The position numbers were made by a program, and so were the translations under genes. Positions 1 through 11,896 of a stretch of 64,000 nucleotides of DNA are shown piece after piece (the stretch's first letter is position 1; the number at the start of each line of letters is the position of its first letter). The notes below the pieces were generated by a model that was not told the origin of the DNA, ran no database searches, and saw nothing but the letters and a program-made list of their open reading frames with translations. The stretch is from Aphelocoma coerulescens (Eukaryota > Chordata > Aves > Passeriformes > Corvidae). The stretch covers positions 11,464,001-11,528,000 of the forward strand of contig NC_091017.1 in NCBI RefSeq assembly GCF_041296385.1. Reading direction: 5' to 3'.

Positions 1-379
1 GGCACATCACACTGCGGCTCTGCGCCTTTCTTCTAAGGCAGACGCCCGGCTATGCTTTCGCGCTCGCGAAAGCTCCTCCTTGGCAGCCTCCAGCAGCTGC
101 TCTCATGGAGAACGGCCGTAGAAGTCAAAGCCAGTGCTGGGCTGCACCTTCGCCTTCCCCAAGGAAGAAGCAACAGCAAACTCGGAGGTGCACTCTGTAC
201 TTCCCTCCTCCGCTGCGTCCTACATGCATTCGCGTTCTCCGAAACTCGGAGACTGAAGGGAAGGGCAATTGCTTCCCCAGAGAGCTGCAAGGGGACTTAG
301 GCGGCAGCAGCACGGGTAACTGCCGTGGAACTTGCTCCTTTCCCAAGGAGTGAATTCAGCAGGCAGGAGACTCGGCAGC

Positions 380-662
380 CACGCTTGTCTTGCAGCCCCG
401 TTACGACGGGCCCCCGAGCCCCGCGCCCCGCGGCTTGGTTCTTCGCCTTTTCGAGCACGCCGTACCTTCGTTCTCCCGGAGGCGGACGGTCGTCTGCTTC
501 TGGCCCGGAACACTGTGCCCGGCAGCGAAGCGCTTTCTGCGGCAAGCTGCAAAGCGCCCGTCAGATGGCGATGCTGTCTGCCCGCTCCTTCTCGGCTCGA
601 GTGTACCCCGGCGCACGCTGCCGTCTCGCAAGGAGCAAAGAGCTTCGGTAGACGTCTCGCAC
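380..662. other. CpG-island-like core of the array unit
   Basis: About 35 CpG dinucleotides counted by eye in roughly 270 bp, against about 18 in the 731-bp insertion. The core recurs at offsets 380-662 in all sixteen units, and at 32,105-32,375 plus multiples of 10,111 in the larger repeat. CpG is depleted from methylated vertebrate DNA, so retained density means either recent amplification or low germline methylation. A promoter role is possible, but I see no TATA box or other core promoter motif there. Confidence 0.6.
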
Positions 663-861
663 ACAGGAGAAAGGTGCCAGGACGACACCACGTTCTTCCT
701 CACCCCTTCTCGTGGCCCAGATTGTGGTGCTGCCTTCAAAGCCGTGCGCATTGAAAGACTCCTCCAGCAAGTGCTTCTCCCCTGGCACACTTCGCTCAGC
801 GAGAGCTGCGTGGGCAGCGTGGACTCAGCGAAACCGAAAGGGTGTTCTTGTAGCTCGAGCT

Positions 862-1592
862 TGTTGGAGAGGATGAAAGTTTGGTGAGAAGGTTTCCCAG
901 CTATGCAGGCTTGGCACAAAGATCTCGGAATGTAGAAACGTAGCATGAGGTAGAAATGGGAGCAAGTTTTGACAGAGAGTAAAAGGTGTTTTGCTGAAAC
1001 ACTGATCACTGAGTAACCGAGAAGGCAAAGGTTGGAGATTGAGTTGGAAGGAGATTTTTTTCTCACGATTAGGACAACGGTATGTGAGTAGAAACAAGCA
1101 CCCGTTTTTCACCAAGTAAACAAGTCTCGAGAAGGGCATAAGGAAATAGAAAAACATGTTTTGACCAAAAAGAGGGCTATCGCAGGCAAACAAGAAATGT
1201 CGATGTAGCAAGAAGAAGAAGGATGGGGGGGGGTGTCTGAGAATTCTCCGTGGTAAGCTTCAATTGGAACTTGCTTACTCTTGCGACTGGAGAAGAATGC
1301 CTATAATACGGCAGTGCTAGTAGTCATGATAGGCTACAGGCAAATGTAAAGGTATTGGTGTATGGTGCCTATTGCTTGTCGTGTTTTAAGACACTCAGCA
1401 AAGAAAACTATCTAACGCTTTGTAAGTTGAACAGAAAGCGGCTCCAGGCATGCCTACCAGCTGTAGCTGACAGCTGTAGGGCTGGCTCTGGATACCCACT
1501 CCCTGAAATGCTGTGACTTCGCCTATGCAAGAAACAGCTTTCAAGAGAGCCGCCTGAAGTCCAGAGAGCCCTTCGTGAGCCTTTTTCCTATG
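862..1592. mobile_element. 731-bp LTR-like insertion inside array unit
   Basis: Sequence present in every array unit but absent at the matching point of five or six related units. In unit 1 it is preceded by gagct (857-861) and followed by gcgct (1593-1597), a 5-bp duplication with one mismatch. It begins tgttggagagg and ends ttcctatg. The size, TG start, short imperfect terminal inversion and 5-bp duplication fit a solo long terminal repeat of an old endogenous retrovirus, but no gag, pol or env frame is near and I recognise no family. A non-autonomous transposon is the alternative. It is visibly poorer in CpG than the flanking unit. Other array copies: 2845-3575, 4828-5557, 6810-7539, 8792-9522, 10775-11505, 12758-13488, 14741-15470, 16723-17453, 18706-19436, 20689-21419, 22672-23402, 24655-25385, 26638-27367, 28620-29349, 30602-31331. 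Confidence 0.6.
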
Positions 1593-1983
1593 GCGCTGTG
1601 GAAAGAAACCGTGCACGCTACACCGTGGGTGCGTGCAGCCTGCTCGAGCAAAAGCGGCAAAGTTCAGTGCCCTCGCTGGGCTTCCCTTTCGTGCAGACAA
1701 CGTGAGGCAAAGAAGGAAGCCGCAGAGCAGCGGGCTTGCGTGTGCAGTGCACCGAGTTGCACAAGTCCAGCGAGGGCTCGTTCACGAGCCGAGCCGGCTG
1801 AGGGCGTCCTCGCTTCTGCCAAAGGGAACGCGGAGCCGTAGCGCTTCACCCCCCAGCGTGGAGATAGGCACTTCCCTAGTGGTTCAGCCTTGCAGAGTCC
1901 CTGCAGCTAGAGCTCACCCAGGAGCAGGCGTCAAAGCAGAAGGCCTTCCTAAAGCACCCCTTCTCCAAGCAGCCTCCGGAAAG

Positions 1984-3966
1984 GGCACATCACACTGCGG
2001 CTCTGCGCCTTTCTTCTAAGGCAGACGCCCGGCTATGCTTTCGCGCTCGTGAAAGCTCCTCCTTGGCAGCCTCCAGCAGCTGCTCTCATGGAGAACGGCC
2101 GTAGAAGTCAAAGCCAGTGCTGGGCTGCACCTTCGCCTTCCCCAAGGAAGAAGCAACAGCAAACACGTCGGTGCACTCTGTATTTCCCTCCTCCGCTGCG
2201 TCCTACATGCATTCGCGTTCTCCGAAACTCGGAGACTGAAGGGAAGGGCAATTGCTTCCCCAGAGAGCTGCAAGGGGACTTAGGCGGCAGCAGCACGGGT
2301 AACTGCCGTGGAACTTGCTCCTTTCCCAAGGAGTGAATTCAGCAGGCAGGAGACTCGGCAGCCACGCTTGTCTTGCAGCCCCGTTACGACGGGCCCCCGA
2401 GCCCCGCGCCCCGCGGCTTGGTTCTTCGCCTTTTCGAACACGCCGTACCTTCGTTCTCCCGGAGGCGGACGGTCGTCTGCTTCTGGCCCGGAACACTGTG
2501 CCCGGCAGCGAAGCGCTTTCTGCGGCAAGCTGCAAAGCGCCCGTCAGATGGCGATGCTGTCTGCCCGCTCCTTCTCGGCTCGAGTGTACCCCGGCGCACG
2601 CTGCCGTCTCGCAAGGAGCAAAGAGCTTCGGTAGACGTCTCGCACACAGGAGAAAGGTGCCAGGACGACACCACGTTCTTCCTCACCCCTTCTCGTGGCC
2701 CAGATTGTGGTGCTGCCTTCAAAGCTGTGCGCATTGAAAGACTCCTCCAGCAAGTGCTTCTCCCCTGGCACACTTCGCTCAGCGAGAGCTGCGTGGGCAG
2801 CGTGGACTCAGCGAAACCGAAAGGGTGTTCTTGTAGCTCGAGCTTGTTGGAGAGGATGAAAGTTTGGTGAGAAGGTTTCACAGCTATGCAGGCTTGGCAC
2901 AAAGATCTCGGAATGTAGAAACGTAGCATGAGGTAGAAATGGGAGCAAGTTTTGACAGAGAGTAAAAGGTGTTTTGCTGAAACACTGATCACTGAGTAAC
3001 CGAGAAGGCAAAGGTTGGAGATTGAGTTGGAAGGAGATTTTTTTCTCACGATTAGGACAACGGTATGTGAGTAGAAACAAGCACCCGTTTTTCACCAAGT
3101 AAACAAGTCTCGAGAAGGGCATAAGGAAATAGAAAAACATGTTTTGACCAAAAAGAGGGCTATCGCAGGCAAACAAGAAATGTCGATGTAGCAAGAAGAA
3201 GAAGGATGGGGGGGGGTGTCTGAGAATTCTCCGTGGTAAGCTTCAATTGGAACTTGCTTACTCTTGCGACTGGAGAAGAATGCCTATAATACGGCAGTGC
3301 TAGTAGTCATGATAGGCTACAGGCAAATGTAAAGGTATTGGTGTATGGTGCCTATTGCTTGTCGTGTTTTAAGACACTCAGCAAAGAAAACTATCTAACG
3401 CTTTGTAAGTTGAACAGAAAGCGGCTCCAGGCATGCCTACCAGCTGTAGCTGACAGCTGTAGGGCTGGCTCTGGATACCCACTCCCTGAAATGCTGTGAC
3501 TTCGCCTATGCAAGAAACAGCTTTCAAGAGAGCCGCCTGAAGTCCAGAGAGCCCTTCGTGAGCCTTTTTCCTATGGCGCTGTGGAAAGAAACCGTGCACG
3601 CTACACCGTGGGTGCGTGCAGCCTGCTCGAGCAAAAGCGGCAAAGTTCAGTGCCCTCGCTGGGCTTCCCTTTCGTGCAGACAACGTGAGGCAAAGAAGGA
3701 AGCCGCAGAGCAGCGGGCTTGCGTGTGCAGTGCACCGAGTTGCACAAGTCCAGCGAGGGCTCGTTCACGAGCCGAGCCGGCTGAGGGCGTCCTCGCTTCT
3801 GCCAAAGGGAACGCGGAGCCGTAGCGCTTCACCCCCCAGCGTGGAGATAGGCACTTCCCTAGTGGTTCAGCCTTGCAGAGTCCCTGCAGCTAGAGCTCAC
3901 CCAGGAGCAGGCGTCAAAGCAGAAGGCCTTCCTAAAGCACCCCTTCTCCAAGCAGCCTCCGGAAAG
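1984..3966 (+). repeat. Array unit 2, type B
   Basis: Type B carries acacgtcggtgcactctgtat, ttcgaacac, cacacagg, tcacagc, nine G and gaggcaaag. Private changes are cgtgaaag at about 2,048 (shared only with unit 3) and ctgtgcgc at about 2,726. The insertion lies at 2845-3575. Confidence 0.9.
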
Positions 3967-5948
3967 GGCACATCACACTGCGGCTCTGCGCCTTTCTTCT
4001 AAGGCAGACGCCCGGCTATGCTTTCGCGCTCGTGAAAGCTCCTCCTTGGCAGCCTCCAGCAGCTGCTCTCATGGAGAACGGCCGTAGAAGTCAAAGCCAG
4101 TGCTGGGCTGCACCTTCGCCTTCCCCAAGGAAGAAGCAACAGCAAACACGTCGGTGCACTCTGTATTTCCCTCCTCCGCTGCGTCCTACATGCATTCGCG
4201 TTCTCCGAAACTCGGAGACTGAAGGGAAGGGCAATTGCTTCCCCAGAGAGCTGCAAGGGGACTTAGGCGGCAGCAGCACGGGTAACTGCCGTGGAACTTG
4301 CTCCTTTCCCAAGGAGTGAATTCAGCAGGCAGGAGACTCGGCAGCCACGCTTGTCTTGCAGCCCCGTTACGACGGGCCCCCGAGCCCCGCGCCCCGCGGC
4401 TTGGTTCTTCGCCTTTTCGAACACGCCGTACCTTCGTTCTCCCGGAGGCGGACGGTCGTCTGCTTCTGGCCCGGAACACTGTGCCCGGCAGCGAAGCGCT
4501 TTCTGCGGCAAGCTGCAAAGCGCCCGTCAGATGGCGATGCTGTCTGCCCGCTCCTTCTCGGCTCGAGTGTACCCCGGCGCACGCTGCCGTCTCGCAAGGA
4601 GCAAAGAGCTTCGGTAGACGTCTCGCACCCAGGAGAAAGGTGCCAGGACGACACCACGTTCTTCCTCACCCCTTCTCGTGGCCCAGATTGTGGTGCTGCC
4701 TTCAAAGCCGTGCGCATTGAAAGACTCCTCCAGCAAGTGCTTCTCCCCTGGCACACTTCGCTCAGCGAGAGCTGCGTGGGCAGCGTGGACTCAGCGAAAC
4801 CGAAAGGGTGTTCTTGTAGCTCGAGCTTGTTGGAGAGGATGAAAGTTTGGTGAGAAGGTTTCCCAGCTATGCAGGCTTGGCACAAAGATCTCGGAATGTA
4901 GAAACGTAGCATGAGGTAGAAATGGGAGCAAGTTTTGACAGAGAGTAAAAGGTGTTTTGCTGAAACACTGATCACTGAGTAACCGAGAAGGCAAAGGTTG
5001 GAGATTGAGTTGGAAGGAGATTTTTTTCTCACGATTAGGACAACGGTATGTGAGTAGAAACAAGCACCCGTTTTTCACCAAGTAAACAAGTCTCGAGAAG
5101 GGCATAAGGAAATAGAAAAACATGTTTTGACCAAAAAGAGGGCTATCGCAGGCAAACAAGAAATGTCGATGTAGCAAGAAGAAGAAGGATGGGGGGGGTG
5201 TCTGAGAATTCTCCGTGGTAAGCTTCAATTGGAACTTGCTTACTCTTGCGACTGGAGAAGAATGCCTATAATACGGCAGTGCTAGTAGTCATGATAGGCT
5301 ACAGGCAAATGTAAAGGTATTGGTGTATGGTGCCTATTGCTTGTCGTGTTTTAAGACACTCAGCAAAGAAAACTATCTAACGCTTTGTAAGTTGAACAGA
5401 AAGCGGCTCCAGGCATGCCTACCAGCTGTAGCTGACAGGTGTAGGGCTGGCTCTGGATACCCACTCCCTGAAATGCTGTGACTTCGCCTATGCAAGAAAC
5501 AGCTTTCAAGAGAGCCGCCTGAAGTCCAGAGAGCCCTTCGTGAGCCTTTTTCCTATGGCGCTGTGGAAAGAAACCGTGCACGCTACACCGTGGGTGCGTG
5601 CAGCCTGCTCGAGCAAAAGCGGCAAAGTTCAGTGCCCTCGCTGGGCTTCCCTTTCGTGCAGACAACGTGAGGCGAAGAAGGAAGCCGCAGAGCAGCGGGC
5701 TTGCGTGTGCAGTGCACCGAGTTGCACAAGTCCAGCGAGGGCTCGTTCACGAGCCGAGCCGGCTGAGGGCGTCCTCGCTTCTGCCAAAGGGAACGCGGAG
5801 CCGTAGCGCTTCACCCCCCAGCGTGGAGATAGGCACTTCCCTAGTGGTTCAGCCTTGCAGAGTCCCTGCAGCTAGAGCTCACCCAGGAGCAGGCGTCAAA
5901 GCAGAAGGCCTTCCTAAAGCACCCCTTCTCCAAGCAGCCTCCGGAAAG
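3967..5948 (+). repeat. Array unit 3, type C
   Basis: Type C carries acacgtcgg, ttcgaacac, cacccagg, tcccagc, eight G and gaggcgaag. It shares the cgtgaaag variant of unit 2 at its left end, so its 5' part may have been converted by or exchanged with its neighbour. A private gacaggtgt change lies near 5,437. The insertion lies at 4828-5557. Confidence 0.9.
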
Positions 5949-7930
5949 GGCACATCACACTGCGGCTCTGCGCCTTTCTTCTAAGGCAGACGCCCGGCTA
6001 TGCTTTCGCGCTCGCGAAAGCTCCTCCTTGGCAGCCTCCAGCAGCTGCTCTCATGGAGAACGGCCGTAGAAGTCAAAGCCAGTGCTGGGCTGCACCTTCG
6101 CCTTCCCCAAGGAAGAAGCAACAGCAAACTCGGCGGTGCACTCTGTATTTCCCTCCTCCGCTGCGTCCTACATGCATTCGCGTTCTCCGAAACTCGGAGA
6201 CTGAAGGGAAGGGCAATTGCTTCCCCAGAGAGCTGCAAGGGGACTTAGGCGGCAGCAGCACGGGTAACTGCCGTGGAACTTGCTCCTTTCCCAAGGAGTG
6301 AATTCAGCAGGCAGGAGACTCGGCAGCCACGCTTGTCTTGCAGCCCCGTTACGACGGGCCCCCGAGCCCCGCGCCCCGCGGCTTGGTTCTTCGCCTTTTC
6401 GAACACGCCGTACCTTCGTTCTCCCGGAGGCGGACGGTCGTCTGCTTCTGGCCCGGAACACTGTGCCCGGCAGCGAAGCGCTTTCTGCGGCAAGCTGCAA
6501 AGCGCCCGTCAGATGGCGATGCTGTCTGCCCGCTCCTTCTCGGCTCGAGTGTACCCCGGCGCACGCTGCCGTCTCGCAAGGAGCAAAGAGCTTCGGTAGA
6601 CGTCTCGCACCCAGGAGAAAGGTGCCAGGACGACACCACGTTCTTCCTCACCCCTTCTCGTGGCCCAGATTGTGGTGCTGCCTTCAAAGCCGTGCGCATT
6701 GAAAGACTCCTCCAGCAAGTGCTTCTCCCCTGGCACACTTCGCTCAGCGAGAGCTGCGTGGGCAGCGTGGACTCAGCGAAACCGAAAGGGTGTTCTTGTA
6801 GCTCGAGCTTGTTGGAGAGGATGAAAGTTTGGTGAGAAGGTTTCACAGCTATGCAGGCTTGGCACAAAGATCTCGGAATGTAGAAACGTAGCATGAGGTA
6901 GAAATGGGAGCAAGTTTTGACAGAGAGTAAAAGGTGTTTTGCTGAAACACTGATCACTGAGTAACCGAGAAGGCAAAGGTTGGAGATTGAGTTGGAAGGA
7001 GATTTTTTTCTCACGATTAGGACAACGGTATGTGAGTAGAAACAAGCACCCGTTTTTCACCAAGTAAACAAGTCTCGAGAAGGGCATAAGGAAATAGAAA
7101 AACATGTTTTGACCAAAAAGAGGGCTATCGCAGGCAAACAAGAAATGTCGATGTAGCAAGAAGAAGAAGGATGGGGGGGGTGTCTGAGAATTCTCCGTGG
7201 TAAGCTTCAATTGGAACTTGCTTACTCTTGCGACTGGAGAAGAATGCCTATAATACGGCAGTGCTAGTAGTCATGATAGGCTACAGGCAAATGTAAAGGT
7301 ATTGGTGTATGGTGCCTATTGCTTGTCGTGTTTTAAGACACTCAGCAAAGAAAACTATCTAACGCTTTGTAAGTTGAACAGAAAGCGGCTCCAGGCATGC
7401 CTACCAGCTGTAGCTGACAGCTGTAGGGCTGGCTCTGGATACCCACTCCCTGAAATGCTGTGACTTCGCCTATGCAAGAAACAGCTTTCAAGAGAGCCGC
7501 CTGAAGTCCAGAGAGCCCTTCGTGAGCCTTTTTCCTATGGCGCTGTGGAAAGAAACCGTGCACGCTACACCGTGGGTGCGTGCAGCCTGCTCGAGCAAAA
7601 GCGGCAAAGTTCAGTGCCCTCGCTGGGCTTCCCTTTCGTGCAGACAACGTGAGGCGAAGAAGGAAGCCGCAGAGCAGCGGGCTTGCGTGTGCAGTGCACC
7701 GAGTTGCACAAGTCCAGCGAGGGCTCGTTCACGAGCCGAGCCGGCTGAGGGCGTCCTCGCTTCTGCCAAAGGGAACGCGGAGCCGTAGCGCTTCACCCCC
7801 CAGCGTGGAGATAGGCACTTCCCTAGTGGTTCAGCCTTGCAGAGTCCCTGCAGCTAGAGCTCACCCAGGAGCAGGCGTCAAAGCAGAAGGCCTTCCTAAA
7901 GCACCCCTTCTCCAAGCAGCCTCCGGAAAG
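5949..7930 (+). repeat. Array unit 4, type D
   Basis: Type D carries actcggcggtgcactctgtat, ttcgaacac, cacccagg, eight G and gaggcgaag. Here the insertion start reads tcacagc rather than tcccagc. Its closest relative is unit 15. The insertion lies at 6810-7539. Confidence 0.9.
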
Positions 7931-9913
7931 GGCACATCACACTGCGGCTCTGCGCCTTTCTTCTAAGACAGACGCCCGGCTATGCTTTCGCGCTCGCGAA
8001 AGCTCCTCCTTGGCAGCCTCCAGCAGCTGCTCTCATGGAGAACGGCCGTAGAAGTCAAAGCCAGTGCTGGGCTGCACCTTCGCCTTCCCCAAGGAAGAAG
8101 CAACAGCAAACTCGGAGGTGCACACTGTACTTCCCTCCTCCGCTGCGTCCTACATGCATTCGCGTTCTCCGAAACTCGGAGACTGAAGGGAAGGGCAATT
8201 GCTTCCCCAGAGAGCTGCAAGGGGACTTAGGCGGCAGCAGCACGGGTAACTGCCGTGGAACTTGCTCCTTTCCCAAGGAGTGAATTCAGCAGGCAGGAGA
8301 CTCGGCAGCCACGCTTGTCTTGCAGCCCCGTTACGACGGGCCCCCGAGCCCCGCGCCCCGCGGCTTGGTTCTTCGCCTTTTCGAACACGCCGTACCTTCG
8401 TTCTCCCGGAGGCGGACGGTCGTCTGCTTCTGGCCCGGAACACTGTGCCCGGCAGCGAAGCGCTTTCTGCGGCAAGCTGCAAAGCGCCCGTCAGATGGCG
8501 ATGCTGTCTGCCCGCTCCTTCTCGGCTCGAGTGTACCCCGGCGCACGCTGCCGTCTCGCAAGGAGCAAAGAGCTTCGGTAGACGTCTCGCACACAGGAGA
8601 AAGGTGCCAGGACGACACCACGTTCTTCCTCACCCCTTCTCGTGGCCCAGATTGTGGTGCTGCCTTCAAAGCCGTGCGCATTGAAAGACTCCTCCAGCAA
8701 GTGCTTCTCCCCTGGCACACTTCGCTCAGCGAGAGCTGCGTGGGCAGCGTGGACTCAGCGAAACTGAAAGGGTGTTCTTGTAGCTCGAGCTTGTTGGAGA
8801 GGATGAAAGTTTGGTGAGAAGGTTTCACAGCTATGCAGGCTTGGCACAAAGATCTCGGAATGTAGAAACGTAGCATGAGGTAGAAATGGGAGCAAGTTTT
8901 GACAGAGAGTAAAAGGTGTTTTGCTGAAACACTGGTCACTGAGTAACCGAGAAGGCAAAGGTTGGAGATTGAGTTGGAAGGAGATTTTTTTCTCACGATT
9001 AGGACAACGGTATGTGAGTAGAAACAAGCACCCGTTTTTCACCAAGTAAACAAGTCTCGAGAAGGGCATAAGGAAATAGAAAAACATGTTTTGACCAAAA
9101 AGAGGGCTATCGCAGGCAAACAAGAAATGTCGATGTAGCAAGAAGAAGAAGGATGGGGGGGGGTGTCTGAGAATTCTCCGTGGTAAGCTTCAATTGGAAC
9201 TTGCTTACTCTTGCGACTGGAGAAGAATGCCTATAATACGGCAGTGCTAGTAGTCATGATAGGCTACAGGCAAATGTAAAGGTATTGGTGTATGGTGCCT
9301 ATTGCTTGTCGTGTTTTAAGACACTCAGCAAAGAAAACTATCTAACGCTTTGTAAGTTGAACAGAAAGCGGCTCCAGGCATGCCTACCAGCTGTAGCTGA
9401 CAGCTGTAGGGCTGGCTCTGGATACCCACTCCCTGAAATGCTGTGACTTCGCCTATGCAAGAAACAGCTTTCAAGAGAGCCGCCTGAAGTCCAGAGAGCC
9501 CTTCGTGAGCCTTTTTCCTATGGCGCTGTGGAAAGAAACCGTGCACGCTACACCGTGGGTGCGTGCAGCCTGCTCGAGCAAAAGCGGCAAAGTTCAGTGC
9601 CCTCGCTGGGCTTCCCTTTCGTGCAGACAACGTGAGGCAAAGAAGGAAGCCGCAGAGCAGCGGGCTTGCGTGTGCAGTGCACCGAGTTGCACAAGTCCAG
9701 CGAGGGCTCGTTCACGAGCCGAGCCGGCTGAGGGCGTCCTCGCTTCTGCCAAAGGGAACGCGGAGCCGTAGCGCTTCACCCCCCAGCGTGGAGATAGGCA
9801 CTTCCCTAGTGGTTCAGCCTTGCAGAGTCCCTGCAGCTAGAGCTCACCCAGGAGCAGGCGTCAAAGCAGAAGGCCTTCCTAAAGCACCCCTTCTCCAAGC
9901 AGCCTCCGGAAAG
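7931..9913 (+). repeat. Array unit 5, type E
   Basis: Type E carries cggaggtgcacactgtac, ttcgaacac, cacacagg, aaactgaaag near 8,762, tcacagc, cactggtcac near 8,932, nine G and gaggcaaag. It also has ttctaagacag at its left end, shared with units 16 and 17. The insertion lies at 8792-9522. Confidence 0.9.
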
Positions 9914-11896
9914 GGCACATCACACTGCGGCTCTGCGCCTTTCTTCTAAGGCAGACGCCCGGCTATGCTTTCGCGCTCGCGAAAGCTCCTCCTTGGCAGC
10001 CTCCAGCAGCTGCTCTCATGGAGAACGGCCGTAGAAGTCAAAGCCAGTGCTGGGCTGCACCTTCGCCTTCCCCAAGGAAGAAGCAACAGCAAACTCGGAG
10101 GTGCACTCTGTACTTCCCTCCTCCGCTGCGTCCTACATGCATTCGCGTTCTCCGAAACTCGGAGACTGAAGGGAAGGGCAATTGCTTCCCCAGAGAGCTG
10201 CAAGGGGACTTAGGCGGCAGCAGCACGGGTAACTGCCGTGGAACTTGCTCCTTTCCCAAGGAGTGAATTCAGCAGGCAGGAGACTCGGCAGCCACGCTTG
10301 TCTTGCAGCCCCGTTACGACGGGCCCCCGAGCCCCGCGCCCCGCGGCTTGGTTCTTCGCCTTTTCGAGCACGCCGTACCTTCGTTCTCCCGGAGGCGGAC
10401 GGTCGTCTGCTTCTGGCCCGGAACACTGTGCCCGGCAGCGAAGCGCTTTCTGCGGCAAGCTGCAAAGCGCCCGTCAGATGGCGATGCTGTCTGCCCGCTC
10501 CTTCTCGGCTCGAGTGTACCCCGGCGCACGCTGCCGTCTCGCAAGGAGCAAAGAGCTTCGGTAGACGTCTCGCACACAGGAGAAAGGTGCCAGGACGACA
10601 CCACGTTCTTCCTCACCCCTTCTCGTGGCCCAGATTGTGGTGCTGCCTTCAAAGCCGTGCGCATTGAAAGACTCCTCCAGCAAGTGCTTCTCCCCTGGCA
10701 CACTTCGCTCAGCGAGAGCTGCGTGGGCAGCGTGGACTCAGCGAAACCGAAAGGGTGTTCTTGTAGCTCGAGCTTGTTGGAGAGGATGAAAGTTTGGTGA
10801 GAAGGTTTCCCAGCTATGCAGGCTTGGCACAAAGATCTCGGAATGTAGAAACGTAGCATGAGGTAGAAATGGGAGCAAGTTTTGACAGAGAGTAAAAGGT
10901 GTTTTGCTGAAACACTGATCACTGAGTAACCGAGAAGGCAAAGGTTGGAGATTGAGTTGGAAGGAGATTTTTTTCTCACGATTAGGACAACGGTATGTGA
11001 GTAGAAACAAGCACCCGTTTTTCACCAAGTAAACAAGTCTCGAGAAGGGCATAAGGAAATAGAAAAACATGTTTTGACCAAAAAGAGGGCTATCGCAGGC
11101 AAACAAGAAATGTCGATGTAGCAAGAAGAAGAAGGATGGGGGGGGGTGTCTGAGAATTCTCCGTGGTAAGCTTCAATTGGAACTTGCTTACTCTTGCGAC
11201 TGGAGAAGAATGCCTATAATACGGCAGTGCTAGTAGTCATGATAGGCTACAGGCAAATGTAAAGGTATTGGTGTATGGTGCCTATTGCTTGTCGTGTTTT
11301 AAGACACTCAGCAAAGAAAACTATCTAACGCTTTGTAAGTTGAACAGAAAGCGGCTCCAGGCATGCCTACCAGCTGTAGCTGACAGCTGTAGGGCTGGCT
11401 CTGGATACCCACTCCCTGAAATGCTGTGACTTCGCCTATGCAAGAAACAGCTTTCAAGAGAGCCGCCTGAAGTCCAGAGAGCCCTTCGTGAGCCTTTTTC
11501 CTATGGCGCTGTGGAAAGAAACCGTGCACGCTACACCGTGGGTGCGTGCAGCCTGCTCGAGCAAAAGCGGCAAAGTTCAGTGCCCTCGCTGGGCTTCCCT
11601 TTCGTGCAGACAACGTGAGGCAAAGAAGGAAGCCGCAGAGCAGTGGGCTTGCGTGTGCAGTGCACCGAGTTGCACAAGTCCAGCGAGGGCTCGTTCACGA
11701 GCCGAGCCGGCTGAGGGCGTCCTCGCTTCTGCCAAAGGGAACGCGGAGCCGTAGCGCTTCACCCCCCAGCGTGGAGATAGGCACTTCCCTAGTGGTTCAG
11801 CCTTGCAGAGTCCCTGCAGCTAGAGCTCACCCAGGAGCAGGCGTCAAAGCAGAAGGCCTTCCTAAAGCACCCCTTCTCCAAGCAGCCTCCGGAAAG
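9914..11896 (+). repeat. Array unit 6, type A
   Basis: By eye it is almost identical to unit 1, which starts 9,913 bp upstream. I noticed one private change, cagtggg near 11,641. The insertion lies at 10775-11505. Confidence 0.9.

Larger units (their letters stand above)
1..1983 (+). repeat. Array unit 1, type A
   Basis: Type A is defined by ctcggaggtgcactctgtac near offset 190, ttcgagcac near 450, cacacagg near 660, tcccagc near 895, nine G near 1,225 and gaggcaaag near 1,700. It closely matches units 6 and 10. The insertion lies at 862-1592. Confidence 0.9.

Noticed and set aside
390..887. 165-codon plus-strand frame repeated in every array unit
   Set aside because: In the diverged 10.1-kb unit the same DNA shifts frame after small indels, no domain is recognisable, and the frame ends just inside the insertion. 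Low stop density in GC-rich DNA explains it.
401..1066. 221-codon minus-strand frame repeated in every array unit
   Set aside because: Its first third lies inside the insertion and the rest in the host unit, and it is broken in the 10.1-kb copies. A frame created by joining an insertion to a satellite is not a conserved gene.
1211..1245. Eight versus nine G as a biological marker
   Set aside because: Homopolymer length is prone to sequencing and polymerase error. It tracks other markers in most units, but should not be used alone.
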